Shown here piece by piece: positions 22,174-32,570 of a DNA stretch of 64,000 nucleotides; positions within the stretch are counted from its first letter, which is position 1; each line of letters begins with the position of its first letter. Source of the stretch: Pleodorina starrii (taxonomy: Eukaryota; Chlorophyta; Chlorophyceae; Chlamydomonadales; Volvocaceae); contig BRXU01000008.1 in the NCBI GenBank assembly GCA_030267565.1, positions 992,001 through 1,056,000 of the forward strand. The letters are read 5' to 3'. Made by a program: the position numbers and the translations under genes. The notes under the pieces are model-generated. The model had not been told where the DNA came from and made no database searches. It saw nothing but the letters and a program-made list of their open reading frames with translations.

Positions 22174-22342
22174 TCTAATCCATGTATGACAATGTAAGTT
22201 TTGGCATCGAGGCGCGCAAGCGCCGGTTGTCAATGCGTCTACGTTAGTTAGCCCTTGCGTCGTTACCGGCAGTTTTGGATCCAGCGTTTCAAAAAGTGCA
22301 AAACTGTACCCAGAGCTGACTGTACCCTTGTGCTATTTGCTG

Positions 22343-22377
22343 TATAAGGCGTGAAACCTGTCGTTTCACGCCTTATA
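22343..22377. repeat. Perfect 15-bp hairpin
   Basis: TATAAGGCGTGAAAC, a 5-base loop, then its exact reverse complement. It lies about 170 bp upstream of the coiled-coil gene start, between that gene and the Harbinger-like element. It may be a small foldback remnant; no function assigned. Confidence 0.7.
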
Positions 22378-22664
22378 TCGAAGTTATTGTTCACCAAAAA
22401 TAATGGCATTGAGGGCTTACGCGGTCATTGTCGCGTGATGTGCGCGTGGTTTGGGCGCCCTGTTCCGCAGCTTGGCGCTTCCTTCTTGCGCGTTCCCTGT
22501 CCTTGGCTCTCCTCTCAGCCTTCTGTATGTATGTGACTACCTTAACCATTGCAACACACAAACTAGTGGGCTTATGCTCCTGGCCTATGTATTTCGAATT
22601 CAATGACTGCTCATTTGGTGCATGTAAGGTGATGTCAATAACTAAGAGGGTGTTTACACTTGGA

Positions 22665-22972
22665 TTATGGCGGATTACAGTTCGAATTGTGGATTTTGCG
22701 CTGTCCTTGTAAGCTGGTGGAAGTGGAAGTGAAAGTGCGAAAGTGGGTTCTGGAGCGGCGGATTGGCGCACGGCGCGGTCCTCACGCCTCCCGCTTTTCA
22801 GCAGCTGATCAAGCAAAGTGCCTGCTTTCTGCCAGCAAAAATTTGGAGGCGTGAGCTGGTGTGAGGACCCCAGTCCACGCGCTCCAGAACCCACTTTCGC
22901 ACTTTCACTTCCACTTCCACCAGCTTACAAGGACAGCGCAAAATCCACAATTCGAACTGTAATCCGCCATAA
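22665..22972. repeat. Foldback repeat, copy A (93-bp arms)
   Basis: Arms 22665-22757 and 22880-22972 are inverted copies that begin TTATGGCGGATTACAGTTCG. The 122-bp centre is itself partly palindromic (GGTCCTCACGCC against GGCGTGAGCTGGTGTGAGGACC). It is nested in the Harbinger-like element and repeated at 23046-23360. A transcript could fold into a long hairpin. Confidence 0.85.
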
Positions 22973-23045
22973 GGAGGCCGGATTAGACAAAAAATAATCC
23001 GTGCCAATCCACCGCTAATCCGTTTTGTGTTTTCAAGAAGTTTGA

Positions 23046-23360
23046 TTATGGCGGATTACAGTTCGAATTGTGGATTTTGCGCTGTCCTTGTAAGCTGGTG
23101 GAAGTGGAAGTGAAAGTGCGAAAGTGGGTTCTGGAGCGGCGGATTGGCGCACGGCGCGGTCCTCACGCCTCCCGCTTTTCAGCAGCTGATCAAGCAAAGT
23201 GCCTGCTTTCTGCCAGCAAAAATTTGGAGGCGTGAGCTGGTGTGAGGACCCCAGTCCACGCGCTCCAGAACCCACTTTCGCACTTTCACTTCCACTTCCA
23301 CCAGCTTACAAGGACAGCGCAAAAGCCGCATTCCACAATTCGAACTGTAATCCGCCATAA
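23046..23360. repeat. Foldback repeat, copy B
   Basis: Almost identical in sequence and orientation to 22665-22972, with a 7-bp difference in the right arm (AAAGCCGCATTCCAC where copy A has AAATCCAC). The near identity suggests recent duplication or gene conversion inside the larger element. Confidence 0.85.
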
Positions 23361-23916
23361 GGCACGGATTAGGTACGGCAACCACCGCCATTTATCTTAC
23401 AACCTTGCCATCGGCCAAACTACTGGTGCAATGTTTTCTGTTTATGCATTAGAATTATAATATGACAAGCGCGCGTCGCAAGCGGCAAGTTGTGACCGCC
23501 AAGTATTGGGTCCCGGCAGAAAACTCAACCAAATGCCGACCTGGGAATTGCTATGACCTTTTTTAGAGATAATCATTAGGTTCCTCAAGAAGGTTAATGA
23601 AGATATGCGCGGGAAATACCCTAATCCTGAAATGGCGATTTGGTACTCGGTCGCTACCGAGTATCAAATTTTTTACGCCAATTCCAAACTCTTCATCGTG
23701 TGAAAAGAAGTAAATCAAGCTAAGCACTTATCTGAATTTAATCTATCGAAAGCTCGTACCAGCGAGTACAACGGTCCTTAATTCTCCCCATTGTAATCTG
23801 TCCAATCCGTGCTAATCCCGCCGATGTTTACATATGCGACGGATTAAGCCTTAATCCGTCGATTTTAATCCAAGTGTAAACACCTTCTAAGTTGACATGA
23901 GTTTGGGGCTGGGGAG

Positions 23917-24423
23917 TTACGCGGCTACCGGCCAAACTGTGGATACTGTACCGTACCGCGACCACAGGTTCACATAGGGCAATTCACGAGCGCAGCGCCA
24001 AACACGCCGTGAGTGCATCTTTGCTCCATCCAGGCTTCCAGGGACCGTGCTGGCGTGCTCCCGTATGTGACATACCGCCCAACATGACATGCGCTGCATG
24101 CACGATGACGCGCTGTACACTTGCTTTGAATCTGATGGTTTGGGGTCGTCGGAGCCAGATGAGCTGCGAGACTGGCCATCGCAATCATTGGGGACGTGCT
24201 CTTCTTTCGAAAGCAGGCACAAGTTCGACCTTGGACCCTCTTGGACGTTGCATCTCACGGTTCCTTGGGCTAATTGACCCATAATTGTCAGTCGGCCAAC
24301 GACGGAAGACGCCACTCGTTGACCTGACAGCAAGATGCGGCGAACCACGGCTTCGGATGCGTTCAGGTGCCGGATCCGTGCCGGATCCAGCCGCACACAC
24401 TGAGGATACAAAGTCGCCGCCAT
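23917..24423 (-). CDS. Hypothetical protein, 168 residues
   Basis: ATG-initiated single open frame directly right of the Harbinger-like element. The composition is plausible for a real protein: MAATLYPQCVRLDPARIRH; SEAVVRRILLSGQRVASSVV; then a Ser/Asp-rich stretch SRSSSGSDDPKPSDSK and a Cys-containing tail. No family is recognised and there are no introns or neighbouring homologous exons to support it. It could be a chance ORF or an exon of a larger gene. Confidence 0.3.
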   Translation of the reverse strand: MAATLYPQCVRLDPARIRHLNASEAVVRRILLSGQRVASSVVGRLTIMGQLAQGTVRCNVQEGPRSNLCLLSKEEHVPNDCDGQSRSSSGSDDPKPSDSKQVYSASSCMQRMSCWAVCHIREHASTVPGSLDGAKMHSRRVWRCARELPYVNLWSRYGTVSTVWPVAA

Positions 24424-24644
24424 TACCAGGCCCCTAACTCCGGCGAACCCAGCGTATGTGTAACCTCGCTACCAACCGCAAGGCCGCTGTTGGACGACCG
24501 TGACAGGAGGCAGCTAGCCTAAACATGTCCCGTGTTCAGCGGAAGCGTCCGGCCTGGTTGCGCTCTCCCTTGCCCTGGTCGCATCCGATGCTTGAATGCA
24601 GTGAACGGCCCGCCGGCTCCCCGTGCCGAGTGACCCTCCGGGGG

Positions 24645-24673
24645 GGTTATCCACGTATAGGCCGGAGCCCGTG
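24645..24673 (-). repeat. Dispersed GGATAA motif, copy 3
   Basis: On the minus strand reads CACGGGCTCCGGCCTATACG then TGGATAACCCCCC, a full-length match to the core at 52172-52215. It stands about 20 bp left of the 44-bp palindrome at 24693-24736. Confidence 0.6.
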
Positions 24674-24692
24674 GGGGGGGGGGTTCCGGGGC

Positions 24693-24736
24693 TGTTACGT
24701 GCAGGATTCTATACGTATAGAATCCTGTACGTAACA
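24693..24736. repeat. 44-bp near-perfect palindrome without loop
   Basis: Two 22-base arms meet at ATAC/GTAT; inward from the left end the sequence reads TGTTACGTGCAGGATTCTAT. One mismatch (GTGCAGG against GTACAGG). The flanks GGGGC and AGGCCCC extend the symmetry imperfectly. Intergenic, about 460 bp downstream of prefoldin 1. Confidence 0.8.
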
Positions 24737-25198
24737 GAGGCCCCTTGTTGACCACTACACCTACGCGTGGGGCCGCTGGACACCAACGCCGCATGTGCCA
24801 TCACCTGGGATGTTGGCTGTCGCACGCCGACACAGACAGCCCCAGATCTGAAATCGCAAACAGGGTGTCAGCGATGCTAACACTGTTTGGAAACACAATC
24901 CAGCCGCTGCGTTTGCGAGCAGATTTTCGTGTCGAAGCACGCACGCATGCAGCAAGCGGTCGCCCCGTGGCGTTGGAACAGTTGGGTTTTCGCGCGCACA
25001 CGACCCTACTCCCGCCACACGGTCATTCTCGTTGCGCCGGTAACGCCCCACGCCGTGCGTCCGGATCCGCAACGGCGGCGGCTGCCCAGCTAGGCAAGCA
25101 GCTGACGCCTCCATAACTCCGCAGTCATTCACCCTCCCCAGACAGACAACCAAGGCACGGTAGCCCTCTGCCCCCCGCCCACTCCCCCGTCCCATCCA
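24737..25198. other. Prefoldin 1 downstream region
   Basis: No coding exon is recognised here on either strand. Presumably 3' untranslated sequence of the prefoldin gene. Confidence 0.35.
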
Positions 25199-25954
25199 CT
25201 ACTGGATCTTCACTGCCCCCAGCCGCCGGGCCAGCGCCGGCGATTGGCCGATGAGCTCCCGCAGCTGCGCCTCCGTGTCTTTCATCTTCTTGTCCAGCGC
25301 CTCCCGCTGCTCCCGCAGCGACTTTGCGTCGCCCTCCATCTGGGCGGCCTTGTCATCCAGCTCCTTGAGCACGTCAGGCTTGGGGCTGCAGAAGTACCTG
25401 CGGGTGGGGGTGAGGGGGGTTCCAACACGGTGCAAGGGGGCGGCGACATGGCATGACGGAACGCTCTCGGGCTGCACAAGAAGTCGCCAGATGGGCAATG
25501 GACAGCGCCGTTTTCGTTGCCGCGTGCAAATGTGCCCAATCGAAAGGTCCCCAGGGGTAGGGTGGAGTTCAGCGTCCATAGTCCGAAGTGCAATTGCACC
25601 TGTTCCCCCAGCCCCCTCCAGCGGCTACCCTTGACACCTGCTGGACCCCGGGTACACCCGCGCAAGCCCCGGCTCCGACTCACGCCCGGCCAATGCTCTT
25701 GTACATGATCGTCTGATCTGGCATCGCCTGCAGCTCTTGCTTGGTGAGGATGCAACGCTGGCGCTGGATGCCGAGCAAACGCTCCTGCTGTTGGACCTTC
25801 ATGCAGTGCGAGAGGCGCGCTGTCGGCGCTAGGTCTTTCCTCGGCACGCTGATCGACTGGTAATACTTACCCGACTTGAATACTCTGCTTGTCCGATAAC
25901 TTTATCCTGGAGTTCGCTGAACTCCTGGAGTGCGCGCTCCTCGCTCTCGTCCAT
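25199..25954 (-). CDS. PFD1: Prefoldin subunit 1
   Basis: Beta-type subunit of the hexameric prefoldin co-chaperone, which hands unfolded actin and tubulin to the CCT chaperonin in the cytosol. Three exons join in phase: 25871-25954, 25684-25796, 25199-25397, giving 131 residues, the usual family length (about 120-130). An N-terminal coil starts MDESEERALQEFSELQDKVI; the central hairpin region reads VQQQERLLGIQRQR, ILTKQELQAMPDQTIMYKSI and GRAYF; a C-terminal coil follows (PDVLKELDDKAAQMEGDAKS, then ALDKKMKDTEAQLRELIG). The MYKSIGRAYF segment matches the conserved MYEGVGRMF of PFD1. The start is the first ATG of exon 1. The gene is divergent from the NDUFB2-like gene. Confidence 0.85.
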
Positions 25955-26382
25955 TTCTTTCCGCTTCCTACGGTTCTGTGTGCTCCAACAAGTTCAGTTA
26001 CTATGACGGTCGTGTCCAATCGTTCTATTGCGGTATGCCACAGAAAGCCGTGCGCGGCGGGTAAAAGGTTACGGTTCGAGCTAGCCGAGGGAACACTCAA
26101 GCAGGAAGCCCACAGAAAAAATGTCCAATGATAATGCTTCAACAAGAAACAAATATTACGACTTCCCGAATTGGTAGCGCAGTTGATTGGAGAAATGTAC
26201 GGCAATTACGGGAAGGTACTGGTGCCCTGTCCCCGGCTCGCTCTCCATGTTTCGGTGGCTAGGTTTGACAGGTGTAGCTGATTCAGGTTGCAACACACTA
26301 GTTGGGGCGCGAAATTAGCTATCTGCGAAGCGTGGCAATCAACTAGTCCCGGTTGCGAACATCGGTATTGGAGTCAGCAACC
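25955..26382. promoter_or_regulatory. Divergent promoter region, prefoldin 1 / NDUFB2-like gene
   Basis: The 428-bp interval between the two start codons is less GC-rich than the coding flanks. No coding potential or recognised element is visible. It must include both 5' leaders. Confidence 0.5.
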
Positions 26383-27693
26383 ATGTTTAGGAAGGCTGCT
26401 CAACTTGCTGCATGTGCCCTGCGGAGCACTGGCTCGCAAACGGTTGAGGCTGGCACGCTGCAAGTTCGCCGAATGGGTGAGCCCACAGAGAGTAGCGATG
26501 ATTCTCAGCCGTGGCCACGCAACTTCAAGCAATTGCCCGGTAATGCTTACAGGGGGCGGTGGCGCAAACCTGTACCACCGGACTTACAACGGCAAGCCGG
26601 TTCCGGCTGAGCTCCAGGGCCCCGACTACGTGACGTACGCGGGCGTCACCATTAAGAAGGAGCACCATGCCTTCGACAGTGCCCTGTCGCGCTTCATTGG
26701 GGCGCTGGCGACGTGAGTGGGGCCCCCGAGTGATGAGGGGTTGGACGTGGCTTGCCGCCTCCGCTGGCGGGACCGGCCCTGCAGCAGCTCACCCAACCCG
26801 TTGTTGGGCTTGCCGGACCCGGACCCGCAGGTTCACGATTCTGTACCACTTCTCCCTGAACGCGGAGGAGCACTGGGTAAGCCTTTCTGTGGAGCGCTTA
26901 GATGGGGTTGAATTGGTGCCTGGCAGCTGCACCAGCCCGTGTGAAAAACGGGTTTCGGCCAGGTCCACCTGACGCCGCTTTCCGTGTCTTACAGCGATGT
27001 TACGCCCGTATTGAGCTGTCTCGCGGCGCTGGTATCCCGAAGCCGTCTGTGGGCCATACGGTTTTGGAAATGCGTGATGCATTTCCGACAGGGGAGTCTA
27101 CGGTATCGACGAGGTGCAGGGTAGCCGCTCAGAACGCTCTCGTGATTCCGCAGCCTTGTAGAGCGTTGTTGCAGGCACTGCACTGCACTGCACTGAGGGG
27201 GTGTGGCACGGCGAGGCGGTTAGCCGTCGTAGTGCGCGTGCCCGTCATACTTGCCGCCGCTTTTGGGCTGCACGAGCTCCATTTTCGAGTCGGCACACCA
27301 TTTTCGCTGTGGCGAAGGTCAGCGGCCCGACGTATGTCCGACGTGCAGTCTGCTTGGGGACAAATCTCAAACACCAAGCGCTGTCCCTCCCATTTGGGCA
27401 TCCCCCAAAGCATGGCGGAGCCCGTTCTACCCGTCGCGTGGCGTCCTGCAGTCGTGGCGTTCCGGAGCCGTCCGCTGTTGCCCTTCCTCGCATGAACCGC
27501 CCACATCATTTCCCGCGGCTTTGCCGACCCGAGCCATGATTGCCATATCGTGCTGAGTGTTGCGCCCTTTTTCATGCTCTCTGACCCGCAGCACGGTGAC
27601 ATTTACTTCTTCGAGAAGGACGTCCAGCAGAACGGATGGGACGACGAGCACGGTCACGGCCATGGCCACGGTCACGGCCACGCGCACCACTAA
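26383..27693 (+). CDS. Probable complex I subunit of the NDUFB2 (AGGG) type
   Basis: Four exons join in phase: 26383-26476, 26553-26712, 26831-26876, 27592-27693, giving 133 residues. The N-terminus MFRKAAQLAACALRSTGSQ is a good amphipathic mitochondrial presequence, with basic residues up to QVRRMGGGG. The mature start GGGGANLYHRTYNGKPVP resembles the Gly-rich beginning of the small inner-membrane subunit NDUFB2/AGGG and its plant counterpart. One membrane span follows (SALSRFIGALATFTILYHFS), then EEHWHGDIYFFEKDVQQNGW. The C-terminus is a run of alternating His and Gly (HGHGHGHGHGHAHH); plant NDUFB2 also ends His/Gly-rich. The assignment rests on layout and short motifs, so another small inner-membrane subunit is possible. 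Confidence 0.65.
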
Positions 27694-28801
27694 GGGCTTA
27701 TTCCAAGGGCGGCGCTGTAAGCTGTTTCCCAGGCCGGACTGGCACGGCGCCAGTTCGCGTTGGTGCGCAACTCCTCTGCAGTTTGTGCAGGTCTGTCACA
27801 GCCGTCCGTTGTAGGGTTATTGCGGCGTCCTTCAAATTTGAGGCATGCGTCCGGGAACTGGAGCCGTGCTGGAGATTCTGGTTGATAGGAATGCCTTTTT
27901 TTGGAGGTCTGAATGGATGCTTAGCTTAGCAACATGTAACCAAAAGGCGGATGCTATACGAGTATGTACTGATCGAGGGGATGTAAAATCGAATGGGGAG
28001 ATGGAAAGCTTCAAGTGGGTTTGCCAAGTCTGTCGGACTAATCTTTTTAGGGATTTTGGGCGTTGTCCCACTCTCCCGTGCTCCCACATCTTGCTGTTCA
28101 CGTCAGCTGACAGCGAGGGGCAGTGGCACAACAACTGCGTGTAATTACAAGTCAAGTCGCTCGACCCATCCCTTGTTGCAGACTCTCTTGCGGCCGTTGC
28201 GCCGCTGGCAAGAAAAGTATCTAGAAAAAAATGATTGAAACCATTCGAGGTGAGAGCAGCAGCTGTCACCTCCTCAACGCATACGCACATTGTACAATTA
28301 CCAACTCCCGCCAACTTCTCAACGAAGGACCCAACCTGCCAACAACCAACTCCCACCCATCCAGTCTTCCGAAACGGTTGTCATTCGGTAGCGGCATGAA
28401 TTACGGTAGCGCGCGACAGAATCACGTATCATTGCTTCTATCACACCAACACCCTCTCGACTACTGGACTCCGACGGCTGACCAAGCAAGCAACTACGTC
28501 GAACTGTCCCCATAAGCGGGTACTACTGTACACTGGCAGCGCTGCAAGCGCTATGCGTGATCACATCATGAAATGCGGGCGCAAGACGGCCGACTCCTCC
28601 GTGAACTTCTTCCACGAAGCCGCATGCCTTCCCTCGGCCGGGAAACGGCGGCCGTCGCAAGTGTCGAACGACGGCGCTCACACAATACTGACCGCTACGA
28701 TTCGATGAGGCTGCTTAGGGCCTAAAGCCCAGGATGCACATCGTCGCAGCGAAAGAAGGAAGGCCTCAACCCAAGATCGCGAGTCCAAAGCACCGTTATT
28801 A
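27694..28801. other. Convergent 3' region
   Basis: Lies between the stop of the rightward NDUFB2-like gene and the stop of the leftward lipid-droplet gene. TGTAA signals on + occur at about 27716, 27936, 27981 and 28139; TTACA (TGTAA on -) at about 28143. The two transcripts could end close together or overlap. No coding exon is recognised. Confidence 0.4.
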
Positions 28802-30499
28802 TTACGCCGCCGCGACTGGGGCCCAAAACTTGAGCGTAGCGTTCACGTAGGTGCTCTTGGACACCTGCAGCGGCGTCGGGAACATGCTGCTGCTGTAGTA
28901 CCTGTCCGCAATCACAAACAGCGTGCCTTGCGACATACGGTACTATTCAAGCTCTGCCCCCTGGCCGCTGCCGTTTTTCATATGCACGGGCAGTCATGTC
29001 CCGCACCCAAGCCCTGCAACGGTAAATTGCCTTCCGAGCCCAAGCCCCCAAATGCCGTCCGCACCTTCTCCAGCGCCGGGTCGGCCACCGGCTTCACAAT
29101 GGGGTACAGGTACTGCGCGCCCAGCTTGTAGGGTACGGTGGTGGTGGCCCATCCCAGAGTGCTGGCGCCCAGGCTGACGGAGCGCTTGTACAGGTGCGAG
29201 CCCTGCGGGGAGAGAGAAAGCGTGACGAGTTGGCAGACCGCAGAGCAATTGGCAGCGCTAGACGGCGCATCCATTCCGATATCGGTCGAGCAGTTCAATT
29301 TCGGTCTATGCGGTAGAGCATTTTGTGTACGTCATCAGCGCATCGCCGGCTCGGATACATCTGCCTTCAGCGCGCCGTGCTTTGGGTTTCCGCGCAAATC
29401 AGGCCAGGGCAGCTGAGGGTTTCAAGACAAACTTGAGCGATGCTGGACGTGGCGAGCTGGCGGGTTAAGTTCGCACGCGCATCTGCTCTGCAGCACGAGG
29501 TTCTGCACTCACCACCAGCGCGTCATGCGCGGCGATGAATGTCTCGAAGCCCTTCTGGGTCACCGGTGCCGCCTTCTCCAGGGTCTTGGCAACTGGGACA
29601 ATTCAGAATGACACACGGCAGAAGCGGAAAGAACGGGTATAAATACAAGGATCACCGCAAACGAAGGTGAAGGCGTTACACGTTGGGACGGACTTCCGCC
29701 AACCCAAGTTCACAACCCGGGGATCTTGTGGCATCAAACCAAACCTCAGCGTCGTTGCGCAGGCGGGCTCAGCTCACCTGACGGAATGGCCGCGAACTGC
29801 TGCCAGGCATCGTAGACGGTCCGCACAGCGGCATCCAGGTCCGTGAGCTCTTTGGCCTTCTCCACCGACTTGCCGATCAGGTCGCGGGCCGCAGTAACCG
29901 ACGCATCATAGCTGAGCTTGGACGCCAAGTAGTCCGCTGTATCCTTCACCAGCGAGTAGTACTTATCGGCAGCACCCCGGCACGTCTCAATGTTGGTCGT
30001 CGTCAGCTCGCGCGTGTGGCTCAGCCACTTCGCCGTCTGCAGGTAAAGATTGTCTACCTGCGGTGCAATGTATGCGCGTTAGACCGGTCGCTGTACCCAT
30101 TACGTCTAGCTCACTGGGTGTTGCGGGGTAAGAAGACGAGTCGACGGAGGCAAGGGTGACAGCTACTGGGCAGAATGGTGTTGCCTTTGTAGCATGCACA
30201 AGACGATATCCGGTCCAGCCGGATAGTAGCTGCCTCAGCTTCCCCAGCTTGCATGCGTTGCACACCTGGTCGTCGGTGGAGCGCAGCAGCTTCTCCGCCT
30301 GGTCGGACGCCTTGGTCACAACAGGGGCTGCGTACGCCAGCACAGCGTCCTCCACCTTCGCAAGGATAGGCTGCACCGGCTGCGGGACCAGCGGCTTGAC
30401 CTTCTTGTACGCGCCCTCAACGTAGGCTGCACCAGTGGCCAGCTTTTGCGAATACGCGTCAACAAAGCCCAATCGCTTGAACCTGCGGTCCTCCGTCAT
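28802..30499 (-). CDS. REF/SRPP-like lipid-droplet surface protein (algal MLDP type)
   Basis: Predicted coat protein of cytosolic lipid droplets. Five exons join in phase: 30266-30499, 29778-30057, 29513-29592, 29065-29202, 28802-28942, giving 290 residues. The first exon has the arrangement of the rubber elongation factor/small rubber particle family: LGFVDAYSQKLATGAAYVEG, KVKPLVPQPVQPILAKVEDA, then APVVTKASDQAEKLLRSTDD. Long amphipathic helical segments follow (RDLIGKSVEKAKELTDLDAA; KTLEKAAPVTQKGFETFIAA), then VKPVADPALEK. No signal peptide or strong membrane helix is seen, as expected for a surface-binding protein. The major lipid droplet protein of Chlamydomonas is of this general kind. 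The acceptor of the last exon (TAG before TACCGT) was chosen for phase and is the weakest junction. Confidence 0.68.
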
Positions 30500-32570
30500 T
30501 TTGATGATTGCCGAAAAGGGTTTGCCGTTGACACCGAAGCAGATAAGAGCGAGCGAACCAGTGTGGTGATGAAATTACTGTCTTCGTCACAACATTATGT
30601 GAGCAAGCAAAGTTTATTTATGTAGCAGAGTCTGGCAGGTTCTGCACGACCAAATACGGCGCGGTTGGTGACTGGACGATGAAAACGCCATAAACGCTTA
30701 CCATCGGCATGTCGGCCTAATATTGTGTGAGGGAAATACATAGCTGACTCTTAAACTGTTGGCGGCTAGCCGGTTTTCCTGGTGAGGCCGGAACAGGCTT
30801 CCCGCCTGAATGGGCAACAGGCCACAGCTTCTTATTGCCATGTCCAGCTGAAACCCTGCCTTCGAGTCAGCTGCTGAGACAACGATTCGCATCATTCTGC
30901 ATCGCTTTGTAGCCATTGCCGCCATTCGCCTGCAATGTTTTACATGCCACATGCGTTCGCGAGCGCGGCACCTTTGAGAAAGCCCAGGGAAGGGTCTCTG
31001 GGCAACCAAGTGAGCGACTGCGAAGCAACGGATAAACGCTAGGCAAAGGCTGCATGTTCAGCTCGTCAGAAACCAACCAGCCACTGTGGGACCCGCGCCT
31101 TGGTCGCGTTCGTTACGGTACCGCCTGTATCCCTTCATCCAGTCAACTCTTACACCGTTCTTGAAGCTCGGGCACCCCACACGCCCACAGCACGCTGGCT
31201 CGTTGGTATTCATGATTGTTTAGAGCAGGCATCAACAGGGATGCCACGACTGGGACCCTAGGCCGCCGCCGAGTAGCTGCTGGGTCTGGCTGGGTGAAGA
31301 CCGACCAGTTTGCATTGCCAGCAAACAGCTGTCACGCTGCTGCCTAGATCGCACCCCGAAGGCACGTCCTTCCCCATGGTGCCGAGCCCTTCCCAGGTCA
31401 CCCGCCGACGGCAAACCCGACCATCAAGTCCACACAAACAATGCTGCACGTCGTGGTTGTACAACCAGCCGAAAAACGCCCTCACTGCCTGCTGTGGAGT
31501 GCACCACCTGTCATTGTAATCGCCCACCCCGACGATGGGGCCCCGACGATGCTGCCCATCGGCTCTGCGCTGTGTCAGACTGCGCTGTGTCCAAGCGCAT
31601 AACCTGGGGAGCACGGTGACCTTCCGTCCAGCCGCCAGCAGCGCCCCAACCCGGCCCCCCCCAGAGTCTCAACCCGGCCACAACGCCTGCAGTTCCAATC
31701 CACAGCGCCCCACGCCCCACGCCCCGTCTTGACATGCGCTCACCCCTCTGCTGCAATCCGTCCACGCGCCGTCGTTCACACACACACACACCCGACGGAC
31801 GCCCACACGGGTGTTCACATCGCCCAACCTGCCCCCAGGTTTCGAATCCTGACCCGAGTGCTTCCCGGCCCCGCCGGAACCCCGGTCCGGCCAGGTCCGG
31901 CGCTGCACCAACAGCCCAGCTTGGCTGTGTAACTGGAAACGCCCGGGTCGCTAGCATTCAAGGGGAGGGAGGGTGAGGGTGCCCACGCGAAGGCCATATA
32001 CGGTAGAGGGGAAGCGCAACACTGCATGTGCCACGGCCGCACCGCCATCCCCTAATCCGCCCACACACCCTGCATCCCGCCAACCCGCGTAAGTACATGT
32101 CAGTCAAGCCACGCCCTGGCTGCGCTAGACACTGCTGCCGGGGCAGCTGCGACGCCGAGGCGCGACTAGGTGGGCGGCTGTTGCCGGGACACTCGGTATG
32201 GGTGCAGGACGTCCATTGATGCCGCTGGCCAGCAACAGCGCTACATCCCTCCATCAATCCATCGATCCATCCATCTGCCTGCCATCCATCCATCCAGGGT
32301 TCCAGGCAGCCGTCCACCCGCCAGGCCTAGCCATCCACCCGCCCGTGCGTCCGCCCGTAGCCGCGGCCTGGGCCGACACGCCCACCCAGCGCAACCCTAC
32401 ACGCGAGACGGGCGCTTCAGGGCACCACGACAGGACGCCACGCCTCCCGGAGGAGAAGCGCGTCACCACCTGCTGCCGGGGCATGAACCCCGCAACTGGC
32501 CAGGCAGCCAGCCAGCAAGGCGCTGTGGGCCTTGCCCGGCCCGTAGACTGTGGGCTGGGATCCACCGCGC
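30500..32570. other. Intergenic region upstream of lipid-droplet gene and downstream of TIM21
   Basis: Holds the promoter of the lipid-droplet gene and the 3' region of TIM21. Several GC-rich open frames exist on both strands, for example 31258-31614 and 31511-31957 on -, but none shows a known family or conserved layout. The stretch at 32230-32350 is a low-complexity run of CATC/CCAT repeats. Confidence 0.4.

Larger units (their letters stand above)
22646..23887. mobile_element. PIF/Harbinger-like non-autonomous element
   Basis: Terminal inverted repeats of 22 bp match at 21 positions, sharing GGTGTTTACACTTGGATTA. The element is flanked on both sides by TAA (22643-22645 and 23888-23890), fitting the 3-bp TNA/TWA duplications of the PIF/Harbinger superfamily. 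Length is 1242 bp. No transposase ORF is present. The interior holds two near-identical copies of a palindromic repeat and AT-richer sequence to the right, where CGGATTA/TAATCCG motifs recur. Confidence 0.75.

Noticed and set aside
22343..22377. Hairpin as a rho-independent terminator
   Set aside because: No U-tract follows and the window is eukaryotic nuclear DNA.
31258..31614. Minus-strand ORF of 118 residues
   Set aside because: No ATG-supported start or homologous layout; lies in the expected TIM21 3' region.
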